Position numbers and translations under genes: made by a program. A stretch of 64,000 nucleotides of DNA. Source: an uncultured Monoglobus sp. Lineage in GTDB: Bacteria > Bacillota > Clostridia > Monoglobales > Monoglobaceae. Below are positions 47,216 through 55,984 of the stretch, piece by piece. Positions within the stretch are counted from its first letter, which is position 1; each line of letters starts with the position of its first letter. Under the pieces are notes generated by a model. That model was given only the letters and a program-made list of their open reading frames with translations, made no database searches and was not told the DNA's origin. The stretch is from assembly GCA_947630135.1 (NCBI GenBank), contig CANRGH010000003.1, positions 142,793 to 206,792 on the forward strand. Direction: 5' to 3'.

Positions 47216-47244
47216 TTGATTAAAATTTTTTTATGTGGTATAAT
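47216..47244 (+). promoter_or_regulatory. Promoter of the 67-residue protein gene
   Basis: TTGATT (47216-47221), 17-nt spacer, TATAAT (47239-47244), 30 nt before the start codon. Confidence 0.65.
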
Positions 47245-47274
47245 CAATATATACCATAACACGGAGATGATTTT

Positions 47275-47478
47275 ATGAAATTGTTCAAAAAGCGGGCCGC
47301 CGGGAAAATTCCCGAGGGCTATACCGCGGACTCGGTCCGGATCGAAAAAAGTACATGCACCGGCGAGCGCACGATAGGCTTTTACGACCCGAAGAATAAA
47401 AAGCTGGCCTGCGCCGAGCTTGTCCGCACCGACGCCGACATAAAAGCCTTTTATGAAAAATACGGCATTGATATGTGA
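47275..47478 (+). CDS. Small conserved-looking protein of unknown function (67 residues)
   Basis: MKLFKKRAAGKIPEGYTADS at the start and ACAELVRTDADIKAFYEKYG near the end. Its own promoter, a GGAG site ten nt upstream and host-like GC-rich codons support a real gene. No membrane segment or known motif is visible; a short alpha/beta fold is likely. Function unknown. Confidence 0.65.
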   Translation: MKLFKKRAAGKIPEGYTADSVRIEKSTCTGERTIGFYDPKNKKLACAELVRTDADIKAFYEKYGIDM

Positions 47479-47522
47479 TTTTACATCTTTTTGATTAATA
47501 TTAAATTTTTTATAAAAAACCG

Positions 47523-47551
47523 TTGACAAACATTTTACTGTATGTTAAAAT
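47523..47551 (+). promoter_or_regulatory. Promoter of the G9-tract transcription unit
   Basis: TTGACA (47523-47528), 17-nt spacer, TAAAAT (47546-47551). Confidence 0.7.
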
Positions 47552-47665
47552 ATCAGTGGTTGAAAATGTTGATTAGTTATTGTATCAAATTTCTTATCCG
47601 CGTCATGGGCGGGTAGGTTGCTTTGGTACTTTTTTATTTATTTTGATATAGAGAAGGTAATCAAA

Positions 47666-47817
47666 ATGATGAAACGGCAAAATTACGAAAGTTATACACA
47701 AAATGTGCCTTCCTCCGACATCCGTCGGGGGGGGGTACTAATTTTAATATTTTAAAAAATGCGGATAACGCGGTCCGCGCTTTGACCGCGCGCGAAAACG
47801 GAACTATAACGGCATAG
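47666..47817 (+). CDS. Possible phase-variable small reading frame interrupted at a G9 tract
   Basis: ATG 47666 (AGAAGG eight nt upstream) opens MMKRQNYESYTQNVPSSDIR. Nine G residues at 47727-47735 follow. With G9 the frame ends at 47755 after about 29 residues; with ten (or seven) G it would continue as TNFNILKNADNAVRALTARE and NGTITA to the stop at 47817, inside the terminator. The G tract forms one arm of a hairpin with CCTTCCTCCGAC (47708-47719). A complete promoter-leader-ORF-terminator unit supports expression. No family was recognised. Confidence 0.5.
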
Positions 47818-47845
47818 GGACCATTGCGTCCCTATGCCGTTTTTG
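47809..47845 (+). terminator. Terminator of the G9-tract unit
   Basis: ACGGCATAGGGA pairs perfectly with TCCCTATGCCGT, then TTTT. The stop codon of the extended frame lies in the stem. Confidence 0.9.
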
Positions 47846-47849
47846 CTAT

Positions 47850-48600
47850 TTATTGGCTCGCCCCTTTGGGGAGAGCTGTCTGCGGAGCAGACTGAGAGGG
47901 GTCATGTCCCGCCACACCATGTAGGGGCGGATATTATCCGTCCGCGGCGGCTCCCCCACGATCCGTAGGGGCGGACGACCCGGTCGCCCGTGCCTCGCCC
48001 CTTGGGGAGAGGTGTCAGGCGCAGCCTGACGGAGAGGGGTCATGTCCTAATCCCTATTCACTAATCGCTAATAACTACGTTGATAGCGGTGGAAGGAGTA
48101 AGCGCGCCGATCTCCCTCAGTCGCCTTTGGCGACAGCATTAAGGAAGCTCTTGGTCAAAATCGCAAGCGATTTTGAAAGATAGCTTTGAACCCGCAAGCA
48201 AAGCTTGCTGATTATCCTTCCGGAGGGAGCCGTAAATTGAGGCTGCCACGTTCTAATCACTATTCGCTAATCGCTAATAACTATGTTCGTAGGGTCGGAT
48301 GCCCACATCCGGCCGGCGGGACGCCGAGGTCTACATGTCCGCTTACGTTAATGATTTGTGGCCACGTTTATTCGTGGAAATGGAATACGATAGTGCCACG
48401 AACCCGCTAACGCAGCTCCGACCGCAGTCGTCCCCTATGACCAAAGTATGTAAAACGCCGTAGGGGCGGACGACCCGGCCGCCCGTGGCTCCCCTTGGGG
48501 GGAGCTGTCAGCGTCTTGTCCGCTGACTGAGAGGGGATATAAACCAACAAGCACCCCTCTCCGTCGCCTTCGGCGCCACCTCCCCCGAGGGGGGAGGCAT
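47850..48600. repeat. Large intergenic repeat cluster
   Basis: About 750 bp with no credible gene. It contains facing CCCCTTTGGGGAGAGCTGTC elements, GTAGGGGCGGATATTATCCG (near 47932), a GTAGGGGCGG...CCGCCC variant near 47968 and 48462, ATTCACTAATCGCTAATAAC runs (near 48056 and 48255), GTAGGGTCGGATGCCCACAT (near 48290), and a 72-bp unit at 48141-48212 repeated at 58.1 kb. Confidence 0.75.
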
Positions 48601-48654
48601 ATCACGAAAAAAATTAATTAATATAAAAATCTTAAAGAAAGAAAGGGAATTAAA

Positions 48655-50550
48655 ATGAGGAAAAGAAGAATTTTATCGCTGTTGCTGGCAGTGGCAGTAA
48701 CGGCAACAATGTTAATCGCGGTACCACTGACCGCAAGTGCGGCGTCGACGGTTGATAATTTGAAAACGATTGATGTGGCAACAATATTGTATGCGGACGA
48801 TTGGAACGGACTTGAAGTAAATGACAATAATACTGTTAAAGTCGAGCCTACAGCCTTGTCAGCTAACACTTTATATGATGCTGATAGAATACTTTGTATT
48901 GGCGCCACAGGTGCTCCTGCGACCAATAAGGGAGATTCGGATCTCGGTGGCAGGCATTATTTCAATTCTGTTCGTATAAAGGGAACAGGTCAAATTGCAT
49001 TTAAAGTTAATTCGGGCGCAAAGGTAACCGTATATACAGAGAAGCATTCTTCCCGATATTTAAAGGCGGGAACAACTGACGACGGAAGTGACTTAGGAAC
49101 ACAAAATATAAATACTAATTCGTTTACTTTTACACACACGCAAGGCGGATTGGTTTATTTGACCAGTAATAATAATAATGATCAGTTGTATCTGGGTGCT
49201 ATTAGTGTTGAGTATCCTGATTCGAAAACACCCGGCATTAGCGTAAGCCCTTCATCAAAGACTATCTTGGTAGGTGATAGTTTTAAGATTTTTACCAACA
49301 TACAGAATAAAGGTGATGCTACTGTGTCATGGTCATCTGAGACTGATGGTATAGTTGATTTGGAAAGTCAAACTGATGAATCGGTTACTGTAAAAGGTAA
49401 GTCTTCCGGCTCAACTAATTCCGGTTCAACTATTATTAAAGCTACAATAAATGTAGGTGGTCAGGATTATACGGCATCATGTGCTGTAACGGTGGAAAAA
49501 GTGTATAATATAACTTTTGACATATCCGAAGTTGAGGAAGCTGAAGGAAAAGCGCCTAACGCAATAAAAGTAAAAGTTGGCGAGCAGGTTACGATACCCG
49601 AAAACAAAACTTTATATGTAGAGGGAAAAACCTTGACCGGTTGGAAAGATGATAACACAACATATGATTGTGGTAAATCATTTACACCTGAAAAAGATAC
49701 GATATTAAAACCCGTATTTACTGACAATAAAGTAAAACTCGGTGACGCAGCTTCAAATGTAACATTTCAATTTAGAAAGGACCAAGGCGCACCTGAAATA
49801 GCGCTTGAATACAATCCGAATGATAAAGGCATTGTTGTCGCTCAAACGACAATTAATGACGAAAAAATTGATGTAAAATTGGATGTTGATACATTAAACG
49901 GCACGGGAAAGTTTAATAACTCCAACCACACAAATTGTATTCAATGTAATGACGGAACAAGGTTGTATGTGCCGGTAATTGACGGAAGTACAATAGAAGT
50001 TACCACAAACAGTGATAGTAGTAAATTTACACTTGATGGAGAGGCTACAGATGTTACCAAGGATCCAATAACAGTAAATCATTTTGGAAAATCAGAAATT
50101 ATTGCAGGCACATTGAGTGATGGCGCGTATAAAGGCGGCGGAACATGGTGGCAACATATTACGGTTACCTATCCTGAAATCACAGCTCTTACAGGTGAGC
50201 AGAATCATACATCGGGTGCATATACAAGCGGTGAGGCTACAAAAGGCGTAATCAGATTTTTCCAACAGTGTGCAGAGGCCGGCGAGCCAATCACAAAATA
50301 TGGATTTATATTCGCCGATAAAGACGGAAACTTTGTCGGAGGAGGAAACTACGAAGTATCCGGAGAAAATCTTAATACAACAGATCCGGGCTTCTACGCC
50401 GATCTTTATGATATAGATCGAAGTGTAAATGATGCTGTTTTCCATGCTAAGGCGTATGTAGTTGTAGACGGTGTGACCAAATGGGCGGATGTTTATAATG
50501 CAAGCGTTGATTGGAGCAATCAGTTAACATCATATACTCCGGGTGAATAA
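48655..50550 (+). CDS. Secreted surface protein with Ig-like and InlB-type repeats
   Basis: 631 residues with a clear signal peptide (LLLAVAVTATMLIAVPLTASA). Two similar beta-sandwich regions (RHYFNSVRIKGTGQIAFKV ... LYLGAISVEYP, and TRLYVPVIDGSTIEVTTNS ... WWQHITVTYP) resemble carbohydrate-binding modules seen with pectin enzymes. Between them are a Big_2-like Ig domain (PGISVSPSSKTILVGDSFKI) and a Listeria-Bacteroides repeat (VYNITFDISEVEEAEGK, TLTGWKDDNTTYDCGKSFTP). The binding role is inferred. AT-richer than core genes and flanked on both sides by repeat clusters. Confidence 0.85.
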   Translation: MRKRRILSLLLAVAVTATMLIAVPLTASAASTVDNLKTIDVATILYADDWNGLEVNDNNTVKVEPTALSANTLYDADRILCIGATGAPATNKGDSDLGGRHYFNSVRIKGTGQIAFKVNSGAKVTVYTEKHSSRYLKAGTTDDGSDLGTQNINTNSFTFTHTQGGLVYLTSNNNNDQLYLGAISVEYPDSKTPGISVSPSSKTILVGDSFKIFTNIQNKGDATVSWSSETDGIVDLESQTDESVTVKGKSSGSTNSGSTIIKATINVGGQDYTASCAVTVEKVYNITFDISEVEEAEGKAPNAIKVKVGEQVTIPENKTLYVEGKTLTGWKDDNTTYDCGKSFTPEKDTILKPVFTDNKVKLGDAASNVTFQFRKDQGAPEIALEYNPNDKGIVVAQTTINDEKIDVKLDVDTLNGTGKFNNSNHTNCIQCNDGTRLYVPVIDGSTIEVTTNSDSSKFTLDGEATDVTKDPITVNHFGKSEIIAGTLSDGAYKGGGTWWQHITVTYPEITALTGEQNHTSGAYTSGEATKGVIRFFQQCAEAGEPITKYGFIFADKDGNFVGGGNYEVSGENLNTTDPGFYADLYDIDRSVNDAVFHAKAYVVVDGVTKWADVYNASVDWSNQLTSYTPGE

Positions 50551-50580
50551 TCGGATATAAAAGAGAGGAGAAATAAAGCT

Positions 50581-50754
50581 ATGAGAAATATAAAAAAATA
50601 TGAGGCGCCCGCGGCCGAAGTCACAATATTTGAATGTGTCGAGGATATAATGACGGCAAGCAACACATTAAGGAAAACAATAGATGAAGAAGGTTCCGGA
50701 AAAGCATATGTAAAGCTCGAAGGCAAGAGCTGGAGTGATATTTACGGCGAGTAA
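50581..50754 (+). CDS. 57-residue acidic peptide gene downstream of the surface protein
   Basis: MRNIKKYEAPAAEVTIFECV then EDIMTASNTLRKTIDEEGSG and a WSDIYGE end. AGAGGAG lies eight nt upstream and the gene starts 30 nt after the preceding stop, so it is in the same transcript. From memory, short proteins with the pattern YExPxxEVxxFExxDIMTAS recur in gut Clostridia, without known function. A modified-peptide precursor is one possibility, but no maturation enzyme is nearby. Confidence 0.7.
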   Translation: MRNIKKYEAPAAEVTIFECVEDIMTASNTLRKTIDEEGSGKAYVKLEGKSWSDIYGE

Positions 50755-50766
50755 TCCGGCGGAACC

Positions 50767-50792
50767 GGAACAGGCCCGAACGGGCCTGTTCC
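50767..50792 (+). terminator. Hairpin after the 57-residue peptide gene
   Basis: GGAACAGGCCC pairs with GGGCCTGTTCC. No T tract follows, so termination is uncertain. Confidence 0.45.
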
Positions 50793-50799
50793 GCGCCCC

Positions 50800-51685
50800 G
50801 GTGGCGTAGGGCGAGGCAAAGCGGGCGGATAATATCCGCCCCTACAATGAGGGGTTTGGTTAATTTTTGGCTGGCGTAGGGCGGCATGCCCACATGCCGC
50901 CGCGGGACGTCGAGGGCGCCGTCCCCTACGAACATAGTGTGCAAAAGGTCGTAGGGGCGGCCGCCCCCCGGCCGCCCGTGGCTCCCCTTGGGGGGAGCTG
51001 GCTGCGGAGCAGACTGAGAGGGGATATAAAGCAATGAGAACCCCTCTCCGTCGCCTTCGGCGCCACCTCTCCCCAAAGGGCGAGGCAGGGGCGGGCGCAT
51101 GGCGCCGCGCGGGACGCCAACGTAGTGATTAGCAAATAGTAAATAGGCTTGCTACCATGTATGGACGGATATTATCCGCCCGCAGCCGGATGTGGGCATC
51201 CGGCCCTACGCCGTAAATAGGCGGGCGTATTCCTAGTATCTAGTCCCTAATCTCTAGTCGCTATGTTAACCCCTCTCCGTCGCCTTCGTCGACACCTCTC
51301 CCGAGGGTGAGGCAAATGAGCGGCGCATAGCGCCGCGCGGGACGCCAACGTAGTGATTAGTAAATAGGCCTGCCGCCATGTAGGGGCGGATATTATCCGC
51401 CCGCGGCCGGATGTGGGCATCCGGCCCTACGCCGTAAATAGGTGGGCGTATTCCTGGTATCTAGTCCCTAATCTCTAGTCACTATGTTAACCCCTCTCCG
51501 TCGCCTACGGCTACACCTCCCCCTAGGGCGAGGCAGAATAGGCGGCTTGTGGGCAAGCCGCCCTACGACAAATGAGTGAGATAAACGGGCGGATAATATC
51601 CGCCCCTACGGTGTGATGAAACCTGTAGGGGCGGCAATCTGCCGTCACGGGCCTAATCACTATTCGCTAATCACTAATCACTACG
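50800..51685. repeat. Large intergenic repeat cluster
   Basis: About 890 bp without a gene, made of several GTAGGG-linked palindromes: GGGCGGATAATATCCGCCC (near 50823, 51590; inverse copies near 51170 and 51380), CCGGATGTGGGCATCCGG (near 51205 and 51413), GGCGGCTTGTGGGCAAGCCG (near 51541), plus paired CCCCTCTCCGTCGCC blocks and TCTAGTCCCTAATCTCTAGT runs (near 51238 and 51459). Two adjacent blocks of about 200 bp (51110-51320 and 51320-51530) are tandem copies of each other. Confidence 0.75.
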
Positions 51686-51687
51686 TT

Positions 51688-51827
51688 GATTTTTCGGATC
51701 AGCGCGGGTTTGAATCCCTTCTCCGCATCGGTACTCAACCATGATAGAGACGTGTCAGCTAATCAACGAACCAACCAACGACACTACCGAATCGGTCTTT
51801 TCTATGCCCGCGCTGATCCGAAAAATC
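51688..51827. repeat. 140-bp structure with perfect 21-bp terminal inverted repeats
   Basis: The arm 51688-51708 (starting GATTTTTCGGATCAGCGC) is perfectly complementary to 51807-51827 (ending GCTGATCCGAAAAATC). Inside, GTGTC and GACAC (about 51751-51785) can form a second stem. It lies between a repeat cluster and the ireB terminator. It could be a miniature element or a structured RNA; nothing is encoded. Confidence 0.7.
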
Positions 51828-51838
51828 ACAAAAAAAGC

Positions 51839-51890
51839 CGCATACCAAAGGTCGGATGATTTCTTATTTCATCCGGCCTTTGGTATGCGC
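51839..51890 (-). terminator. Terminator of the pheS-pheT-ireB unit
   Basis: GCATACCAAAGGCCGGATGA pairs with TCATCCGACCTTTGGTATGC on the minus strand and is followed by GGCTTTTTTTGTG. Confidence 0.9.
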
Positions 51891-51903
51891 GAAAATCTTT
51901 AAA

Positions 51904-52155
51904 TTAAGAATTGTTCTTAACGTACTCCGAAACGAGCTCGTCAAGTATCTCGTCTCTTTCGAGCTTGCGGACAAGGCTCCTGGCGCCGTTGTAGGATGTG
52001 ATGTACGACGGGTCGCCGGACAGGATGTATCCCACGATTTGGTTTATCGGGTTATAGCCCTTTTCGTTCAGAGCCTCGTAAACGGTCATTATTATTTTTT
52101 TCGGATCGGGGCGCTCGGCCTCGAGCTCAAATTTTATGGTGTCCTGGTTTTCCAT
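51904..52155 (-). CDS. ireB: IreB-family regulatory phosphoprotein (UPF0297)
   Basis: 83 residues: [20 protein letters not shown], then [20 protein letters not shown] and [15 protein letters not shown]. IreB is a substrate of the PASTA kinase IreK/PrkC and affects cell-wall stress responses. It lies 27 nt after pheT and before a strong terminator. In many Bacillota it sits before alaS-yrrK; placement after pheT is less usual. Confidence 0.92.
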   Translation of the reverse strand: MENQDTIKFELEAERPDPKKIIMTVYEALNEKGYNPINQIVGYILSGDPSYITSYNGARSLVRKLERDEILDELVSEYVKNNS

Positions 52156-52182
52156 ATTGACAGCTCCTTTATATAATATTTT

Positions 52183-54528
52183 TTATCGCAGCTCGGCGTT
52201 TACTCCGTCCTTGAGCGCCGCCAAAATCTTATCGGTCATTCCGCTTACCTCGTCGTCGGTCAGAGTCCTGTCGGCGGCGCGGTATGTCAGCGAGTAAGCT
52301 ACGCTCTTTTTGTTCTCGCCGACCTGCTCGCCCTCGTACACGTCAAACAGCTTGACCTTCTCCAGAATGTCGCTGCTCACGCTGTTTATAATTTTCTCGA
52401 TCTCGCCCACGCTGATGTCCTTCTCAACGACCAAAGCAATATCGCGGCTTGAGGCGGGGAACTTGGGCAGGGGTTTGTATGTCCTGTCAAATGTCGCGAG
52501 CTCAAGCATGGTGTTGAGGTCAAGCTCCGCGGCGTAGATCTCGGTGTCGATCTTAAAGCTGTCGGCCACGGCGGGGTGGATCTGGCCCATGCGGCCTATC
52601 GTTTTGCCTCCCGCCGTTATTCCGGCGCATCTGCCGGGGTGGTAGGACGGGTTTTCCTTTTCGGTCTCAAACGCGGCGCCCGATATGCCGAGGCGGCTCA
52701 GCAGGTTCTGAACGATCCCCTTAAGGTCGAAGAAATCGACCTTGCCGTACATTCCGATCGCGACGACCTGACGCTCGTCGGGCAGCGTCTCGCCTATCGG
52801 GTTATAGGTCATGCCTATCTCGAATATCTTGGCGGAGGAGGCGCGGCGGTTGTAGTTGACCTTGAGGGTCTTGATTATCGAGGACAGCATCGACGTCCTC
52901 ATAACGCTGTTTTCCTCGCCGAGGGGGTTGGATATCTTTACCACATTGTTCATGGGAACGCGGGTCTGCCTAAACTCCTTGGGGTCGATGAACGAGTAGG
53001 TCATCGCCTCATAGAGGCCGCAGGCGGTCAGAGTGTTCCTTATGCTGTCGACCGCCTTCTGCTTGAAGGTCTTGCCGCCGACAACCACTCTGCCCTGCAT
53101 CATGGTAACGGGCAGATTGTCGTAGCCGTAAAGTCTGGCGACTTCCTCGGCTATGTCCGCCATGCTCTCTATGTCGCCGCGGAACGTGGGAACGATCACG
53201 CTGCCGTCTTTGACCTCAAACTCGAGGCGGCCGAGGTATTCGATCATGTCGCTCTCGGGAATATCGGTTCCCAAAAACCTGTTTATCTTTTCGGGCTCGA
53301 ACGGGAGCACGGTGTTTTGCTTTTTCACGGGATAAACGTCGATCACGCCGCCGATCACCTCGCCGCCGCCCATGTCCTGAAGCAGCTCGCAGGCGCGGTT
53401 GATCGCGGGCAGGCAGTTTTCGCTGTCGAGGCCCTTTTCAAACAGGGCGGACGCGTCGGTCCTCATGCCCAGCGCCTTCGCGCCGCGGCGGACCAATACG
53501 GGGTTGAAGCAGGCGCTCTCAAACAGAACGGTCGTCGTGTCGTCGGTCACTTCGGAGTTGGCGCCGCCCATAACGCCCGCCACGCCGATCGCGCGCTTCT
53601 CGTCGGAGATAGCAATCATTTCGGACTTCAGCTCTCTCGGCTTGTCGTCGAGCGTTTCGAGCATCTCGCCGTCTCCCGCGTTTCTCACGATTATCTTCCT
53701 GCCCTCGACATGGTCAAGGTCGTACGCGTGCATCGGCTGGCCATATTCGAGCATGATGTAGTTGGTGATGTCGACAACGTTGTTTATCGCGCGGAGGCCC
53801 GCTGCCGTCAGGCGGTTCTGCATCCACTTGGGCGAGGGGCCGATCTTGACGTTTTTGACCGCTCTGGCGGTAAATCTCGAGCAGAGCTTACTGTCCGCGA
53901 TCTCGACCGCGGCGTAGTCGTTAACGTCCTCGTTGTTGCCCGTGGGCTTTATCTCGGGGATCTTAAAATCCCTCGCGAATGTGGCCGCCGTCTCGCGGGC
54001 GAGGCCGATTATGCTCATGCAGTCGGGTCGGTTGGACGTGATCTCAAATTCCGCCACGCTCTCGTCAAGGCCGAGGGTGTGCGTTATGTCCTCGCCTATC
54101 GGAGTGTCGTCGGGCAGGATCAATATGCCCGTGGCGCGCTCCTTGGAGATGCCGAGCTCGTCGGTCGAGCACATCATACCATAGCTCACAACGCCGCGCA
54201 GCTTGCCCTTGGTGATCTTAACGCCGCCGGGCAGCGTGCTCTTGTGCTTGGCGACCGGAACTACCGCGCCCTCGAACACGTTGGGCGCGCCTGTCACGAT
54301 CTGTATCTCCTCGTCCCCCACGTCGACTTGGCAGACAACGAGCTTGTCGGCGTCGGGGTGCTTCTCTATCTTTGTTATCCTGCCCACGACCACATTTTTG
54401 AACTCGGCGCCGAGGTTTTTGATCCCCTCGACGATAGAGCCGCTCATTGTGAGCCTGTCCGCGTATTCCTGCTCGGAAATGCCGTCGGTGTTCATGTAGT
54501 CCTTGAGCCATGAAAGTGGTAAGTTCAT
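52183..54528 (-). CDS. pheT: Phenylalanyl-tRNA synthetase beta subunit
   Basis: 781 residues: N-terminal tRNA-binding domain (VVGRITKIEKHPDADKLVVC), B3/B4 editing domain, B5 domain (PFEPEKINRFLGTDIPESDM) and the C-terminal FDX-ACB domain (PASSRDIALVVEKDISVGEI, YRAADRTLTDDEVSGM). It works with PheS. A 136-nt gap separates it from pheS. Confidence 0.97.
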   Translation of the reverse strand: MNLPLSWLKDYMNTDGISEQEYADRLTMSGSIVEGIKNLGAEFKNVVVGRITKIEKHPDADKLVVCQVDVGDEEIQIVTGAPNVFEGAVVPVAKHKSTLPGGVKITKGKLRGVVSYGMMCSTDELGISKERATGILILPDDTPIGEDITHTLGLDESVAEFEITSNRPDCMSIIGLARETAATFARDFKIPEIKPTGNNEDVNDYAAVEIADSKLCSRFTARAVKNVKIGPSPKWMQNRLTAAGLRAINNVVDITNYIMLEYGQPMHAYDLDHVEGRKIIVRNAGDGEMLETLDDKPRELKSEMIAISDEKRAIGVAGVMGGANSEVTDDTTTVLFESACFNPVLVRRGAKALGMRTDASALFEKGLDSENCLPAINRACELLQDMGGGEVIGGVIDVYPVKKQNTVLPFEPEKINRFLGTDIPESDMIEYLGRLEFEVKDGSVIVPTFRGDIESMADIAEEVARLYGYDNLPVTMMQGRVVVGGKTFKQKAVDSIRNTLTACGLYEAMTYSFIDPKEFRQTRVPMNNVVKISNPLGEENSVMRTSMLSSIIKTLKVNYNRRASSAKIFEIGMTYNPIGETLPDERQVVAIGMYGKVDFFDLKGIVQNLLSRLGISGAAFETEKENPSYHPGRCAGITAGGKTIGRMGQIHPAVADSFKIDTEIYAAELDLNTMLELATFDRTYKPLPKFPASSRDIALVVEKDISVGEIEKIINSVSSDILEKVKLFDVYEGEQVGENKKSVAYSLTYRAADRTLTDDEVSGMTDKILAALKDGVNAELR

Positions 54529-54664
54529 TATATATTCCTCCTACTGTTATATGTCTTGTTTTTAAAGATTATTCGGAAAATCTTTGATCCCGCGCGGGTT
54601 TTTCAGAGTTTCGGCGTGGATTTGCCCGCGCCCGAAAATCCGAATATCACTACCCGTTTCATTT

Positions 54665-55690
54665 TTATATCTTAAACTGCTTTAAGAACTGAAGGTCGTT
54701 CTCATAGAACAGGCGCAGATCCTTTATTCCGTAGCGGAACATGGTCACGCGCTCAAGTCCCATGCCGAACGCGAAGCCGGAGTATACCTCGGGGTCGATG
54801 CCGCAGTTGCGCAGCACCTTGGGGTGAACCATTCCGCAGCCCAGTATCTCGATCCAGCCCTCGCCTTTGCAGATGCTGCAGCCCTCGCCCTTGCAGTTGA
54901 AGCACGAGATGTCGACCTCGGCGCTGGGCTCGGTGAACGGGAAGTGGTGGGGACGGAAGCGGAGTCTCGTGTCGTCGCCGTACAGCTTTTTCGCGAAGAC
55001 TTCGAGCGTGCCCTTAAGGTCGGCCATAGTAATTCCCTTGTCGATAACAAGGCCCTCGACCTGGTGGAACACAGGCGAGTGGGTGGCGTCGACCGTGTCG
55101 CTTCTGTAAACTCTGCCGGGCGAGATAATGCGAATGGGCGGCTTCTGCTTCTCCATAACGCGCACCTGGACCGGCGACGTCTGCGTTCTGAGCAGCACGT
55201 TGTCGTTTATATAAAACGTGTCCTGCGTGTCTCTCGCGGGGTGGTCGGGCGGCAGATTAAGCGCCTCGAAATTGTAGTAATCGAGCTCGACCTCGGGGCC
55301 CTCGACGATCGAAAAGCCCATGCCGATGAATATGTCCTGCAGATCGTCGAGCACGGTGTTGAGCGGGTGCTTCGCGCCCATTTCGGGCATCCTGCCGGGC
55401 AGCGCCACGTCGATCGTTTCGGCCATGAGCCTGAGCTCCTTGGCCTTTTCGGTCAGCGCCTTTTTCTTTTCCTCAAGCGCGCTCTCGATAAAACCGCGAA
55501 CGGTGTTGGCGAGCCGGCCTATGACCGGACGCTCTTCCTTGGAGAGCCCGCCCATGCCCTTCATAACGGCGGTGAGCTCGCCCTTCTTGCCGAGATACTT
55601 AACGCGGAGCGACTCCAGTGCCTTAAGATCCGCGGCCGAATTGAGCTCCGTTTCGGCGTTTGATTTGATTGTGTTTAATCGGTCTTTCAT
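54665..55690 (-). CDS. pheS: Phenylalanyl-tRNA synthetase alpha subunit
   Basis: 341 residues from ATG 55690 behind GGGAGGT. N-terminal coiled coil ([20 protein letters not shown]), class II motif 2 in SPVHFQVEG-like [19 protein letters not shown], and motif 3 in [21 protein letters not shown]. An internal [19 protein letters not shown] insertion carries cysteines. The leader is short and no T-box is visible, unlike many Bacillota pheS genes. Confidence 0.97.
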   Translation of the reverse strand: MKDRLNTIKSNAETELNSAADLKALESLRVKYLGKKGELTAVMKGMGGLSKEERPVIGRLANTVRGFIESALEEKKKALTEKAKELRLMAETIDVALPGRMPEMGAKHPLNTVLDDLQDIFIGMGFSIVEGPEVELDYYNFEALNLPPDHPARDTQDTFYINDNVLLRTQTSPVQVRVMEKQKPPIRIISPGRVYRSDTVDATHSPVFHQVEGLVIDKGITMADLKGTLEVFAKKLYGDDTRLRFRPHHFPFTEPSAEVDISCFNCKGEGCSICKGEGWIEILGCGMVHPKVLRNCGIDPEVYSGFAFGMGLERVTMFRYGIKDLRLFYENDLQFLKQFKI

Positions 55691-55733
55691 GTATATACCT
55701 CCCAAAAGTGTAGTCACAAATTGTCATCTAACT

Positions 55734-55762
55734 ATTTTAACATATATTATAAGATATTTCAA
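55734..55762 (-). promoter_or_regulatory. Promoter of pheS-pheT-ireB
   Basis: On the minus strand TTGAAA (55762-55757), 17-nt spacer, TAAAAT (55739-55734). Confidence 0.65.
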
Positions 55763-55842
55763 GCAAAAAACGCAAGTTTTGCCGATTTATTTTGTGCTTT
55801 TTTCCGAAAGTCAGATTTTTCTTAAATTTTTCTAAAAAAATA

Positions 55843-55872
55843 TTGACAAAAATATAGCAAGCGTGATAAAAT
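55843..55872 (+). promoter_or_regulatory. Promoter of the triple c-di-GMP riboswitch transcript
   Basis: TTGACA (55843-55848), 18-nt spacer, TAAAAT (55867-55872). Confidence 0.7.
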
Positions 55873-55984
55873 GAGACTGCGGGAGTGGATTTCCGCTTCT
55901 GCCGGGAGGTGTGTTTTTCAAAGTTCATACCTTCCGCGTTTAAGACTTTTTATGTTTAAAACATTAAACGTCAATGAACGATTG

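Noticed and set aside
48186..48410. Open frames within the repeat clusters near 47.9-48.4 and 50.6-51.1 kb
   Set aside because: They consist of repeat motifs read through; no ribosome binding site and no similarity to proteins.
51700..51727. tRNA-like stretch GGGTTTGAATCCC with TTCTCCGC
   Set aside because: It resembles a T-arm but no acceptor, anticodon or D-arm can be built, and it is part of the 140-bp inverted repeat.
52576..54513. A 645-codon open frame on the plus strand opposite pheT
   Set aside because: It lies entirely antisense to a clear pheT; such long frames arise from GC-rich third positions. Its translation has no family features and no ribosome binding site.
55691..55760. 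T-box riboswitch sought upstream of pheS
   Set aside because: The leader from the predicted promoter is only about 40 nt and shows no specifier loop, AGGGTGGNACCGCG-type T-box or terminator.
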